A stretch of DNA of 64,000 nucleotides from Microbacterium sp. Se63.02b (GTDB lineage Bacteria; Actinomycetota; Actinomycetes; Actinomycetales; Microbacteriaceae). A program made the position numbers and the translations under genes. The notes under the pieces were generated by a model. The model had not been told where the DNA came from and did not search any database. It worked only from the letters and a program-made list of their open reading frames with translations. Positions 9,355-20,117 of the stretch are shown here, piece by piece. The DNA lies in NCBI RefSeq assembly GCF_014171575.1, contig NZ_CP050453.1:3472001-3536000 (forward strand), given 5' to 3'. Positions within the stretch are counted from its first letter, which is position 1. Each line of letters opens with the position of its first letter.

Positions 9355-10553
9355 GTGAGCACGCACGATCTTCCCGAGGTGCGCACGGAGGCCCTCGGCG
9401 CCGGCGTCGTCAGACGCGCCACGACCCTCGCCGACGGCCGCGACCTCTTCTATTACGACGACCCCGACACCGCACTCGGAGCCGATCGCGCCATCGACCT
9501 GCGCACCCTCGACGCACGCCCCGACACGGCCACGATGCGCCTCGACGTGCTCACCGGCGACTGGATCACGGTCGCCGCGAACCGTCAGAACCGCGTCATG
9601 ATGCCGAGCGCGGATGCCGACCCGCTGGCACCGCAGACACCGGGCAACCCCTCGGAGGTCCCCGCGCGCTACGACGTCGCCGTGTTCGAGAACCGCTCCC
9701 CCACCTTCGGCCCGGCCCTCGCCGAGGCCGTCGACGCGGCGCCGTCCGCCGCGAACGCGCCGCGCGGCCTGGACGACCTCGCCGCCCTCGGCCTCGCCCG
9801 CACCCGCGCGGCCGTCGGACGCTGCGAGGTCGTGTGCTTCAGCCCCGAGCATTCCGGCTCGTTCGGCACCCAGTCGGTGACGCGCGCCCGCACCGTGATC
9901 GAGGCCTGGGCCGATCGCACCGCCGCGCTGTCGCAGCTGCCAGGGGTCGAACAGGTGTTCCCCTTCGAGAACCGAGGCGAGGAGATCGGTGTGACCCTGC
10001 CCCACCCGCACGGGCAGATCTACGCCTACCCGTACGTGACGCCGCGCACCGCGCGCGTGCTCGAGTCGATCGATCGGACCGCACCCGACCTGTTCCACCG
10101 GATCCTCGAATCCGAGCAGGCCTCGGAGCGGGTCGTGTTCCGCGGCGAGCACTGGACGGCGTTCGTGCCCTTCGCGGCCCGCTGGCCTCTCGAGGTGCAC
10201 CTCATGCCGCACCGGCACGTGCCCGACTTCTCCGAGACGACGGATGCCGAGCGCGACGAACTCGCCCCGCTGTACCTGCGTCTGCTCCGCGGCGTCGACG
10301 CCCTGTACGAGACGCCGACCCCCTACATCGCCGCCTGGCATCAGGCCCCCGTGCACGTCGGCCGCGACACCGTGCGCCTGCATCTGCAGCTCACGAGTCC
10401 GCGGAGGGCCGCCGACAAGCTGAAGTACCTGGCGGGGTCGGAGGCCGCGATGTGGGCGTGGGCAGCGGAGGTCGCACCGGAGCAGGGTGCGGCACGTCTC
10501 CGCGAAGCCGTCGAACGCGCGTCGCAGGACCCGCGCATCGAAGCGGACTCGGC

Positions 10554-10557
<4 letters not shown>
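9355..10557 (+). CDS. galT: Galactose-1-phosphate uridylyltransferase
   Basis: Leloir-pathway enzyme that swaps UMP between UDP-glucose and galactose-1-phosphate. The HPHGQ active-site motif (HxHxQ, nucleophilic His) is at residues 217-221. The N-terminal RLDVLTGDW and ENRSPTFGP segments and the C-terminal VHLMPHRHVPDF and AAWHQAP pattern are standard for the family. Length 400 residues, normal for actinobacteria. GTG start with a leaderless-type -10 six bases upstream. The stop overlaps the galK start as ATGA, and galE follows, so the three form one operon. It is divergent from the DUF993 operon and shares its intergenic region with the LacI operator. Confidence 0.95.
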
Positions 10558-11734
<1,177 letters not shown>

Positions 11735-11783
11735 GAGAATGATCCTTCGGGCCGCGACGTCTCCGCGGCAGGAGAGGAACGCA

Positions 11784-12764
11784 ATGTCTTGGATCGTCAC
11801 CGGCGGCGCCGGCTACATCGGTGCGCACGTCGTACGGGCCCTCGCGGAGGCCGGACTCACCCCGGTCGTGCTCGACGACCTCTCCAGCGGCGTGCCGTCG
11901 TTCGTGCCGCACGGTGTGCCGTTCGTGCGGGGCAGCATCCTCGACCGCGACCTCGTGGAGCAGACGCTGCGAGAGCATGAGGCCGATGGCGTCATCCACG
12001 TCGCCGGCTACAAATACGCCGGCGTCTCGGTGCAGCGCCCTCTGCACACCTACGCCCAGAACGTCGAGGGCACCAGGATCCTCCTCGAGGCCATGCAGGC
12101 CGGCGGCGTCGCGAACATCGTGTTCTCCTCGTCGGCAGCCGTCTTCGGCACGCCGGAGGTCGCGCTCGTCGAAGAGGACACCGCGAAGAAGCCCGCCAGC
12201 CCGTACGGCGAGTCCAAGCTCATCGGCGAATGGCTGCTGCGCGACCAGGCGATCGCCACCGCCGACTCCGAAGTACCGCTGCGGCACACCTCACTGCGGT
12301 ACTTCAACGTGGTGGGCTCCGCCGATCCGGCCGTGTACGACGTCAGCCCGCACAACCTCTTCCCGATCGTGTTCGAAGCGCTGCTCGCGGGCAGGACGCC
12401 GAAGATCAACGGGGACGACTACGACACCGCCGACGGCACGAACGTGCGCGACTATGTGCACGTCGGCGACATCGCGGCAGCGCACGTGGCGGCCGCGCAG
12501 CGCCTTGCCGATGGCCGTCCGATCGAGGCCGCCTACAACCTCGGCTCCGGCGACGGCCTCAGCGTGAAGCAGATCATGGATGCGGTCGCCCGCGTGACCG
12601 GCATCGACTTCACGCCGGAGGTCGGCCCCCGTCGTCCCGGCGACCCCGACCGGATCGTGGCCACCGGCGAGCTCGCCGCCCGCGACCTCGACTGGACCAT
12701 GCGCTACACGGTCGACGAGATGGTGCGCACGGGGTGGGAGGCACGGCAGGCGGCCCGCCCCTGA
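11784..12764 (+). CDS. galE: UDP-glucose 4-epimerase
   Basis: Extended short-chain dehydrogenase that interconverts UDP-galactose and UDP-glucose with tightly bound NAD. The N-terminal GGAGYIG is the Rossmann glycine motif. SSSAAVFG and SPYGESK supply the catalytic Ser and Tyr-x-x-x-Lys, and RYFNVVG and NVRDYVHVGD are GalE hallmarks. Length 326 residues. The ATG at 11784 is chosen because an AGGAG ribosome site at 11770-11774 precedes it. It lies 49 bases after galK and completes the Leloir operon. Confidence 0.94.
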   Translation: MSWIVTGGAGYIGAHVVRALAEAGLTPVVLDDLSSGVPSFVPHGVPFVRGSILDRDLVEQTLREHEADGVIHVAGYKYAGVSVQRPLHTYAQNVEGTRILLEAMQAGGVANIVFSSSAAVFGTPEVALVEEDTAKKPASPYGESKLIGEWLLRDQAIATADSEVPLRHTSLRYFNVVGSADPAVYDVSPHNLFPIVFEALLAGRTPKINGDDYDTADGTNVRDYVHVGDIAAAHVAAAQRLADGRPIEAAYNLGSGDGLSVKQIMDAVARVTGIDFTPEVGPRRPGDPDRIVATGELAARDLDWTMRYTVDEMVRTGWEARQAARP

Positions 12765-12768
12765 GGCC

Positions 12769-14092
12769 TCACAGGTCGCGGGTGCGGATCGGGTAGAGCC
12801 AGAAGCACAGCCACGCGAGGGCCGTGAAGCACAGGGGGATGACCGCGAGCATCAGTCGGATGCCGCCGTCGACCCCCCGGCTGCGCATCGCCGAGGGTCG
12901 CGTCGAAGCCCGATGCGGTCAGCACCGTCGCGGCGACGATCGCCTGCAGCACGACCGAGCCGCGCACCACGAAGCCGTTCACTCCGAAGTAGGCGCCTTC
13001 GCGGCGGTGACCTGTGCGGACGGCATCCTCGTCGATGATCTGCGCGAGCACCACCTCGAGCAGCTGCAGCAGTCCACCGACGCCCACGCCGACCGCGACG
13101 CCGACCAACGCCGCCCCGAGCACGTTCGACGGCGCGAGGTAGCCGAGCACGGCCGCGCCGAACACCGCGACGCTCCACAGCAGCGCGGTGCGCGGCGACG
13201 TGCGGCGCACCACCGCACTCCAGAGCACGATCGAGGGGATCGCGGTGACGAAGATCGCGCCGAGCAGCAGACTCCCCTCGCCCTCCGCCGCGTGCAGCGA
13301 GTAGCGCACATAGAAGGGGATCGCGGCGAGGATCACGGCGATGGAGGTCTGCACGAAGAGCGATCCGAGCACGTAGGGCACGAAGGCGCGGTTGCGGAAC
13401 GTGTACCTCAGCTGGTTGCGCCACCGCATCGCCTCGCTCGCCGCCTCGGGCACCCGGCGCTCGATCATCCCGCCGAGGAACGACCACACGAGCAGCACCA
13501 GGCACACCGCTCCGAGCACGAGCGCCATGCCGGGCCAGCCGATCGCGCTGTAGAGGGCGGGAGCGCCGGCCGTGCCGAGCACCATGCCGAGGATCGCGAA
13601 GATCTGCCGTGGCACATTGCCGCGGGCGCGCTCCTCGGTCGTGCGGAAGATCTCGGGGAACAGCGCCGAGATGTTGAGCACCACGACGACGAACGCGATG
13701 TCGTAGACCGCGACGACGACGAGGAACCACGCGATGAGGCCGGCGACGGGGAGCTCCGGCGGCATCCACACGAGCGCGAACGCGACGACCAGCGGCACGA
13801 TGCCCAGGCCGATCCATGGGATGCGACGCCCCCACGGCGTGCGGAGCCGGTCGGAGATCGCGCCGACCACGGGGTTCAGCACCGCGTTCAGGATGCCGTG
13901 GGCGATCATCGCGACTGCCACCCACCCGGCCGGCACGGCGAGGTGCGACACATAGAAGTAGACGACGAAGGCCGAGAAGGTTTGGGCCATGAGCTGCGTG
14001 GGGAACCCGGAGGCTCCGAAGGCGATGGTCTGCGCCCTGGTCGGGGCCGCGTCGAGACGGCGGTCGCGCAGGCGCTCGGACAGCGTCGTCAT
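12769..14092 (-). CDS. GPH-family (glycoside-pentoside-hexuronide) sugar transporter, MFS type
   Basis: Polytopic cation-sugar symporter with about 12 membrane segments and the GPH signature NPVVGAISDRLRTPWGRRIPW between helices 2 and 3 of the first half. The frame breaks at a C run, 12873-12878, whose length is one too many or two too few. The true C-terminus then reads VDGGIRLMLAVIPL and ends in IRTRDL at the stop at 12769. Repaired length is about 440 residues. Its start overlaps the stop of the ChbG-type deacetylase (ATGA), so uptake and deacetylation are co-transcribed. Likely substrate is an amino-sugar oligomer or glycoside; the exact sugar is not visible. Its 3' end converges on galE. 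Confidence 0.88.
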
Positions 14093-15018
14093 CGGTCGGC
14101 TCTCCGCTGCAGTTCGCGCAGATCTCGCCAGCCGATGCGCACGAGCCCTTCGTCTTCGATGGCCTGGAGCACCGCGGGATCACCGAGCAACCGCAGCTCG
14201 TAGCCGCGCTTCGCCGCGGCGAAGTCGACCGCCGCCCGCAGCTCGTCGTCGTCGACCATCGGGTGCAGGTAGATCTCGGTCACCCCGGCGGGCACGGCCC
14301 TGAGCAGCCCGATGAACCCGTCTCGCACCTGCTCGTATGTCTCCTCGTCTGATGTTCCCTCCCCGCACAGCTCGAAGGGATGCGACCACAGCCGGTCGAT
14401 GATCTCGACACCGGCCGCGTCGGCGGCCGCGGCTGCTTCGTCGAGGTTGGCCTGCAGTGCGGCGACGTCGCCCACACCGTCGGCGCTGCGGGGAAGGCGG
14501 AACGGGAGACCGTTGCGGGCGGCGAGGTCGAACACCGTGGGGAGGAAGTCCCGGCCGGTGACGAGGCCGTAGACCGATCCCATGTGGTTGTCGAGGTGCG
14601 TCACGTCGACCCCGGCATCGAGCGCCGCCTGCAGCTGCGCGGCGATCTCGGCCGCGACGTCGTCGTCGGATGCCGTGCGCTCGACCGACGCGACGTCGAC
14701 GGGGAAGAAACCTGCTCGATCGACCAGGGTCGTCTCCGTGCCGGTCAACGGGCGCCAGCGGTACCGGCTCCACTCGCTTGTGAGCACGAGATGCACGCCG
14801 ACGTCGAGGTCGGTGCGGGATGCCGCGAACGCGAGGGCTTCGGGAGACCATGCGCACGGGACCATGACCGTTGTCGAGTCGATCCGGCCGGAGGCGAGCA
14901 GGTCGACGATCGCGGTGTTGGCCGCATGGCACATCCCGAAATCATCGGCGTTGATGATGACCGCCCTGGCGCCCGGGGTGAGTCCGAGGCGGTCTGCGAG
15001 ATCGGAGGGAGCGGTCAT
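14089..15018 (-). CDS. ChbG/HpnK (YdjC) family carbohydrate deacetylase
   Basis: Deacetylase family that removes acetyl groups from chitooligosaccharides (ChbG) or related sugars. The metal-binding NADDFGM motif is at residues 23-29, DVGVHLVLTSE gives the His ligand, THLDNHMGSVYG the next His pair, and YLHPMVDDDEL the C-terminal part of the site. Length 309 residues, normal. Located 53 bases downstream of a ROK regulator and overlapping the GPH transporter start, it points to uptake and processing of acetylated amino-sugar oligomers. Confidence 0.88.
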   Translation of the reverse strand: MTAPSDLADRLGLTPGARAVIINADDFGMCHAANTAIVDLLASGRIDSTTVMVPCAWSPEALAFAASRTDLDVGVHLVLTSEWSRYRWRPLTGTETTLVDRAGFFPVDVASVERTASDDDVAAEIAAQLQAALDAGVDVTHLDNHMGSVYGLVTGRDFLPTVFDLAARNGLPFRLPRSADGVGDVAALQANLDEAAAAADAAGVEIIDRLWSHPFELCGEGTSDEETYEQVRDGFIGLLRAVPAGVTEIYLHPMVDDDELRAAVDFAAAKRGYELRLLGDPAVLQAIEDEGLVRIGWRDLRELQRRADR

Positions 15019-15071
15019 CGGGGGTCCTGTCGGGTCAGAACGGCGGGGGTTTCGGGGGTGGGGGATCGCGC

Positions 15072-16219
15072 TCAGCGGCCGGGTTTCGCCGCGGGAGTGA
15101 GGATGCGGGTGAACAGGGCGCCGCGGAGTGCGGCCGCGGCCTCACCGACCGCGCCGACGAGCGGGGCCTCGGGGCCGAAGGAGGAGACGAGGAACCGCAG
15201 GGGCAGCTGTGCGGAGTACTCGCCCGCGACGCGCCGGATCGCGGCCACCATCTCGGGGTGGGCCGCCGTGCCGCTGAGGATGAACGCCTCGGGGTCGAGC
15301 ACCAGGCTCACGCTGCCGGCCACGAGGACGATGCGTCTGCCCACCTCGGCGACGATACGCAGCGAGGCCTCGTCGCCCCGGCGGCTGCTTCGAGGTGCTC
15401 GGCGAGCGACATGTCGGCGTCTCCACCCGCAGCCAGAGCGAGATCCCCGACGACGGCGTCGCTCACGACCGGCGCCCCGATCGGGATCGGTGTCTGCGGC
15501 AGGTACATGACCTCGCCGGCGACGCCGGAGAATCCACGGTGCAATGCGCCGTCGATCACGATGCCGGCGCCGAGACCGTCGTCGAGGAGCAGCAGGGCGA
15601 AGCTCGCCAGGTCGGCGCCCGCTCCGACCGTGAGTTCGGCGAGTGCTGCGAGGTTCACGTCGTTCTCGATCCGGACGGGGCACTCGAGGTCGGCGGCCAG
15701 GGCCGCACGGAACGCGCCGCCGTCGGGGCCGAGGTCGTCGCGGATGCCGCCGTCCGCCGTGACGATGCCCGGCACGCCGATCACGGCGAGATGCACGGCG
15801 CCCTTCGCCGCCCTGAGAGTGTGGCGACAGTGCTCGACGAGCCCGATGATGTGCGCGACGCGGTCTTCGTTCGCGGGGAACGCCGCATGATGCTCGGCTC
15901 GCACCGCTCCCCCGGCATCGACGAGGGCCACATGGGCCGCGTGGTGGTCGACATGGACGGCGGCGGCGAACCCGAGCCGAGGATGCAGCCCGACGCGTCC
16001 GGCCGCGGGTCCGCGCGTGTCACGGTCGACACCGGCGGCCGCGACGGCGCCCGCTGCCTCCAGCATCCGCAGCACCTGGGTGACGGCCGTCCGCGAGAGC
16101 CCCGTCGTCGACATCAGCTCTGCGCGGGTCTGGGGGCCGCTGCGGGCGAGCGCTTCCAGGATGGCGCGGCCGTTCAGAGTGCGGAGCAGGCCCTGCGGTC
16201 CCGCGAGTGGTCTGGACAT
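15072..16219 (-). CDS. ROK-family transcriptional regulator (NagC/XylR type)
   Basis: Sugar-responsive repressor with an N-terminal winged helix (about residues 12-65, containing LSRTAVTQVLRMLEAAG) fused to a ROK kinase-like sensor domain with GIVTADGG, ENDVNLAALAE and GLGAGIVIDG. One base is missing in the C run at 15376-15379, moving the last 110 residues to another frame. The repaired protein is about 382 residues. It heads the ROK-deacetylase-GPH transporter operon and probably represses it in the absence of an amino sugar or its phosphate. Confidence 0.88.
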
Positions 16220-16373
16220 GTGTTCCCTGGGGTCTGGTCCGTGCGCCGATGCCCGCCAAGCATGCCACATCGGGTCGCACCCGTCGACACTTCGCGTCGC
16301 ACTCATCGCCGGGAGCCGGTCGATGGTCGGTCCCCTCTTCCGGGCGGGAAGGCGGCGACATGGCGTGCTCGAT

Positions 16374-16402
16374 TTGACCTTCCCGGTCTCGGCGTTTACA
16401 TT
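16374..16402 (+). promoter_or_regulatory. Sigma-70-type promoter of the M23 peptidase gene
   Basis: TTGACC (16374-16379), a 17-base spacer and TACATT (16397-16402). Directly after it comes ACAGAACGGTAACGG (16403-16417), resembling the GTAAC-type sites that MtrA-like response regulators use upstream of cell-wall hydrolase genes; that reading is inference. A leader of about 65 bases follows. Confidence 0.6.
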
Positions 16403-16474
16403 ACAGAACGGTAACGGTCGCGCTCGAGGGGGGATCGACCCGCCGCGCACACCTGCTTTTCCCGGAAGGACCCC

Positions 16475-17474
16475 GTCACGAACGCCCTGCCACCCGAGCA
16501 CGCTCACGACGCCTCGGACGCTCCCGCAGAACGCCCTGCCGCACCCCGACCGCTGTTGCGGCGAGACCTGCGCACCAGCGCGACCGCCGACCCGCAGCCT
16601 CAGCGCGAGACCGCCGACCCGCAGCCTCGCCGCGCGGTGCACACTCCCGACGAAGAGGTCGCCCCGTCGCCGCAGCCCGCCGCGACGGAAAGGCCCGAGT
16701 CCTCGAACCCTGGGAAGCGCCCCCACGGAAGGCACCCCGCGCCCGCACACCGCGCGCGCGGCGACCGTGGGCCAAAGCCAAGGCACTCGGAGCCACCTTC
16801 GCGATCGGCGTGATGGTCACCGGAGCCGCTCTGCCCGCACTCACCCCCACCGGCGATGCGTCCGCCGCTGCGACCAAGTCCGCCGTCTCCGCCGTCGATG
16901 TCGCGCAGTCCTACACGTCGGCCGACGACATCCGCGCCGAGATCGCTCCACGGGGAACTTCTCCGCGACGACGCCGGAGGAGATCAAGGAGACCCGGTCC
17001 CGTGCCGTCGCCGCCGCACTCGCTGCCGGCATGCCGCTCGGGAGCGCGGTCGACATCCCCACCGCCGATCGCATCGTCATGCCGATGGCCGACGGCACCT
17101 ACTCGTTCACCGACGGCTTCGGCGCCTCGCGGCCGGGCCGATCGCACCTCGGCCAGGACTTCGCCGCACCGGTCGGCACGCCGATCAACGCCGCCATGAA
17201 GGGCTGCGTCTCCCGCTCGACCGAGAGCTATCAGGGCTATGGCGTGACGATCCAGATCGAGAGCATCGTCGACGGGCAGGCCGTGAGCACGGTCTACTCG
17301 CACATGACGTACGGCAGCCGAGCGGTCGAGGTCGGCGACTGCGTGGAAGAGGGCCAGTACATCGGCGACGTCGGATCGACCGGCTATGTGTTCGGCTCCT
17401 GCCTGCACTTCGAGGTCCACATCAACACGGTCGCCATCGACCCCCTGCCGTGGATGCGGGATCACGTGAGCTGA
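16475..17474 (+). CDS. M23-family (LytM-type) secreted or membrane-anchored peptidoglycan endopeptidase
   Basis: Proline/Arg-rich cytoplasmic N-terminus, one hydrophobic anchor (FAIGVMVTGAALPAL) and a C-terminal M23 metallopeptidase domain. The zinc ligands are the His and Asp in SHLGQDFAAPVG and the HxH of LHFEVHIN. Likely role: cleaving peptidoglycan cross-links during growth or division. Two bases are missing, near 16712-16714 and in the G run 16952-16955; with both restored the product is about 333 residues. The start is unclear: GGAAGGA at 16464-16470 is well placed for position 16475, but the codon there is GTC. The first accepted start in frame is TTG at 16556. Confidence 0.82.
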
Positions 17475-17521
17475 ACGGACGCGCGACCCGCCGGGTCGCG
17501 CCGGCTCCGTCCCGGCCGCCC

Positions 17522-17527
17522 TAGGGT
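17522..17527 (+). promoter_or_regulatory. -10 element of leaderless GNAT promoter
   Basis: TAGGGT six bases before the ATG at 17534. The intervening GGAGGG could also be a ribosome site, but the hexamer spacing fits leaderless starts elsewhere in this window. Confidence 0.5.
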
Positions 17528-17533
17528 GGAGGG

Positions 17534-18058
17534 ATGAGCCCGCTGGTGATCCGCGACGCCCGTATCGAAGACGCCGAAGAGGTCGCCGACGTGCACGTCC
17601 GCTCCTGGCAGGCCGCCTACCGCGGCCTCATCGAGCAGGCCGTGCTCGACGGCCTCTCGATCGACGAGCGGGCCGCGGGGTGGCGACGCATCATCGCGCA
17701 ACCGCTGCCGACCGGACTCGGACTCCTGATCGCCGAGCGCGACGGACACGTCGTGGGCTGGGCGTCGATCGGGTCAGGCCGCGACCCCGACGGTCTCGCC
17801 GACGGAGAGGTCTACGGCATCTACGCCGACCCCTCGGCCTGGTCGACCGGGGCAGGGCATGCGCTGCTCGAGGCGGCCGAACATCGGATCGCCGCAGCGG
17901 GCCACACTCGCGCCTACCTGTGGGTGCTCGACGGCAACGATCGTGCCGATGCGTTCTACGCCCGCCACGGGTGGGAGGAGGACGGGGCGATCAAGATCGA
18001 GGAGCGCCCGCAGCTCACCCTGCGTGAGCACCGCCGGGTGAAGACTCTGTCTCCCTGA
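17534..18058 (+). CDS. GNAT-family N-acetyltransferase
   Basis: Acetyl-CoA-dependent acyltransferase of 174 residues. The N-terminal beta strand with IRDARIEDAEEVADVH, the central YGIYADPSAWSTGAGHALL (a variant of the Q/RxxGxG/A pyrophosphate-binding loop) and the C-terminal ANDRADAFYARHGW-like segment (NDRADAFYARHGWEEDG) define the fold. The substrate cannot be inferred. It is transcribed alone between the M23 peptidase and the convergent aldehyde dehydrogenase. Confidence 0.85.
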   Translation: MSPLVIRDARIEDAEEVADVHVRSWQAAYRGLIEQAVLDGLSIDERAAGWRRIIAQPLPTGLGLLIAERDGHVVGWASIGSGRDPDGLADGEVYGIYADPSAWSTGAGHALLEAAEHRIAAAGHTRAYLWVLDGNDRADAFYARHGWEEDGAIKIEERPQLTLREHRRVKTLSP

Positions 18059-18071
18059 CCGACGAACCCCC

Positions 18072-19523
18072 TCAGTCGAGCGCGCTCATCACGTGCTTGA
18101 TGCGCGTGTAATCGTCGAACCCGTACTGCGACAGGTCTTTGCCGTATCCCGAGTGCTTGAACCCGCCGTGGGGCATGTCCGATACGAACGGGATGTGCGT
18201 GTTGATCCACACGCATCCGAAGTCGAGATCGCGTGAGAACCGCATCGCCCGCCCGTGATCGGTGGTCCAGACCGAGGCGGCGAGCGCGTACGGCACGTCG
18301 TTCGCGAGCTCCAGCGCCTCGTCGTCATCGGTGAACGACTGCACCGTCAGCACGGGGCCGAAGATCTCGCCCTGTACCACCTCGTCGTCCTGGTGCACGC
18401 CCGTGACGATCGTGGCCTCCCAGAAGTAGCCGCGATCGCCCTGCCGCCGACCTCCGGTCTCGATCTTCGCGTGCGCGGGGAGACGGTCGATGAATCCCTG
18501 CACCTGGGCGAGCTGCGCCGCGCTGCTGAGCGGACCGTAGAGCACGCCTTCCTCGCGCGGACCACCCGTGCGCGCATGACTGCGCGCACGCGCCACGAGT
18601 GCTGCAACGAGTTCATCGTGTCGGGAAGCGTGCACGAGCACCCGTGTCGCCGCCGTGCAGTCCTGTCCTCCGTTGAAGAACGCCCCGGCCACGATGCCCT
18701 CCACCGCCTTGTCCATGGCGGCATCCGAGAACACGATGGCCGGAGCCTTGCCGCCGACCTCGAGGTGCACACGCTTGACGTCGTCCGCCGCCGACCGCGC
18801 GACAGCCATCCCCGCCCGCACCGACCCGGTGATCGCGACCATCTGCGGGGTGGGATGCTCCACCAGCGCGACGCCGGTGTCGCGGTCGCCCAGCACCACG
18901 TTCAGGGTGCCCGCCGGCGTGTGCCGTGCGACGATCTCGGCCAGCAGGAGCGTCGTCAGCGGCGTGGACTCCGCCGGCTTCAGCACGACGGTGTTCCCGG
19001 CGGCGAGCGCGGGTGCGATCTTCCACACCGCCATGTTCAGCGGGTAGTTCCACGGCGTCACCTGGCCGATCACGCCGATGGGCTCTCGGCGCACGAACGA
19101 GGTGTGCCCGGCGAGATACTCCGCGGCGGCGCGCCCCTCGAGGCTGCGGGCGGCACCGGCGAAGAACCGCAGCTGGTCGATCGACTGCATGATCTCGTCG
19201 GCGACCAGGGTCGCGCGCGGCTTCCCCGTGTCCTGCGACTCCAGGTCGGCGAACTCCTCGGCCCTGGCCGCCATCTCCTCGGCGATGCGGAACAGCGCCA
19301 GCTGTCGATCGGCCGGGGTGGTGTCGCGCCAGAGCGGGAACGCGGCGGATGCCGCGGCGTAGGCGGCATCCACGTCGCCGCGGTCCGAGATCGGAAGCTC
19401 GCCGTAGGCCTCTTCCGTGGCCGGATCGAGCAGCGGCATCCGCTGCGTACCGGTGACGGGAACGAATCGTCCGCCGATGAAGTTCTGCAACGGCGCGGAG
19501 GTCTTCAGAAGAGTGCGAGACAT
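18072..19523 (-). CDS. Aldehyde dehydrogenase, gamma-aminobutyraldehyde dehydrogenase-like
   Basis: NAD(P)-dependent aldehyde dehydrogenase of 483 residues, intact. Asn159 in TPWNYP, Lys182 in LKPAES, Glu255 in LEVGGKAP and nucleophile Cys289 in GGQDCTAATR complete the active site. The NFIGG start, the GGQDCTA cysteine context and the end HSGYGKDLSQYGFDDYTRIKHVM resemble aminobutyraldehyde/betaine-aldehyde dehydrogenases. It is divergent from an Lrp-type regulator and an amine oxidase, so a role in putrescine or polyamine breakdown (aldehyde to GABA) is likely. A -10 hexamer lies six bases upstream of the ATG. Confidence 0.88.
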   Translation of the reverse strand: MSRTLLKTSAPLQNFIGGRFVPVTGTQRMPLLDPATEEAYGELPISDRGDVDAAYAAASAAFPLWRDTTPADRQLALFRIAEEMAARAEEFADLESQDTGKPRATLVADEIMQSIDQLRFFAGAARSLEGRAAAEYLAGHTSFVRREPIGVIGQVTPWNYPLNMAVWKIAPALAAGNTVVLKPAESTPLTTLLLAEIVARHTPAGTLNVVLGDRDTGVALVEHPTPQMVAITGSVRAGMAVARSAADDVKRVHLEVGGKAPAIVFSDAAMDKAVEGIVAGAFFNGGQDCTAATRVLVHASRHDELVAALVARARSHARTGGPREEGVLYGPLSSAAQLAQVQGFIDRLPAHAKIETGGRRQGDRGYFWEATIVTGVHQDDEVVQGEIFGPVLTVQSFTDDDEALELANDVPYALAASVWTTDHGRAMRFSRDLDFGCVWINTHIPFVSDMPHGGFKHSGYGKDLSQYGFDDYTRIKHVMSALD

Positions 19524-19529
19524 GTCGAC

Positions 19530-19535
19530 ATGCTA
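19530..19535 (-). promoter_or_regulatory. -10 element of leaderless aldehyde dehydrogenase promoter
   Basis: TAGCAT on the minus strand, six bases before the ATG at 19523. Confidence 0.5.
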
Positions 19536-19577
19536 GCGCGTCCAATGCGGAATCTGAAGACGAATCCGAAGTTGACG

Positions 19578-19616
19578 ACTGAATCAGTTGCATAAGTCGA
19601 TTCAGACTGACAATAT
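19578..19616 (+). promoter_or_regulatory. Leaderless promoter and palindromes upstream of the Lrp gene
   Basis: TTGCAT (19588-19593), 17-base spacer and CAATAT (19611-19616) place the transcription start at or next to the ATG at 19623. Two small palindromes, ACTGAATCAGT (19578-19588) and TCAGACTGA (19602-19610), overlap it and are candidate autoregulatory Lrp sites also positioned to control the divergent dehydrogenase. Confidence 0.55.
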
Positions 19617-19622
19617 CGTCAC

Positions 19623-20090
19623 ATGAGCACGAAACCCGCCCAGCCTGCCCTGGATGACATCTCGAAGCGCATCGTCGAGCTGCTCCAGGAGGACGGCCGT
19701 CGACCCTATGCGGAGATCGCGCGCGAGGTCGGACTCAGCGAGGCCGCGGCGCGGCAGCGCGTGCAGCGGATGACCGAGGCGGGCATCATCCAGATCGTCG
19801 CCGTCACGGATCCGATGCAGCTCGGCTTCCACCGCATGTCGATGATCGGCATCCGTGTCTCGGGCGACCCTCGCGCGATCGCGGAGGAACTCACCACGAT
19901 CCCCGAACTGGCCTACGTGGTCGTCACGCTCGGCACCTTCGACATCCTGGTCGAAGCGGTGTGCGAGAACGACGAGCACCTGATCGACCTCATCGCGACC
20001 CGCATCCGCACCATCCCCGGCGTCGCGCACACCGAGAGCCTGCTCTACGCGGGGCTCTACAAAGACCTCTACAACTGGGGAACGCGCTGA
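19623..20090 (+). CDS. Lrp/AsnC-family transcriptional regulator
   Basis: Feast/famine regulator of 155 residues: N-terminal winged helix at about residues 10-60 (RPYAEIAREVGLSEAAARQRV) and a C-terminal RAM ligand-binding domain starting near residue 70, with the VVTLGTFDILVEAVC strand. Such proteins form octamers that sense amino acids or related amines. It lies between the divergent aldehyde dehydrogenase and the downstream amine oxidase (27 bases), and is the likely local regulator of both. Confidence 0.92.
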   Translation: MSTKPAQPALDDISKRIVELLQEDGRRPYAEIAREVGLSEAAARQRVQRMTEAGIIQIVAVTDPMQLGFHRMSMIGIRVSGDPRAIAEELTTIPELAYVVVTLGTFDILVEAVCENDEHLIDLIATRIRTIPGVAHTESLLYAGLYKDLYNWGTR

Positions 20091-20117
20091 GGCGCCCCCT
20101 TTCACATCGGAGTGAAC

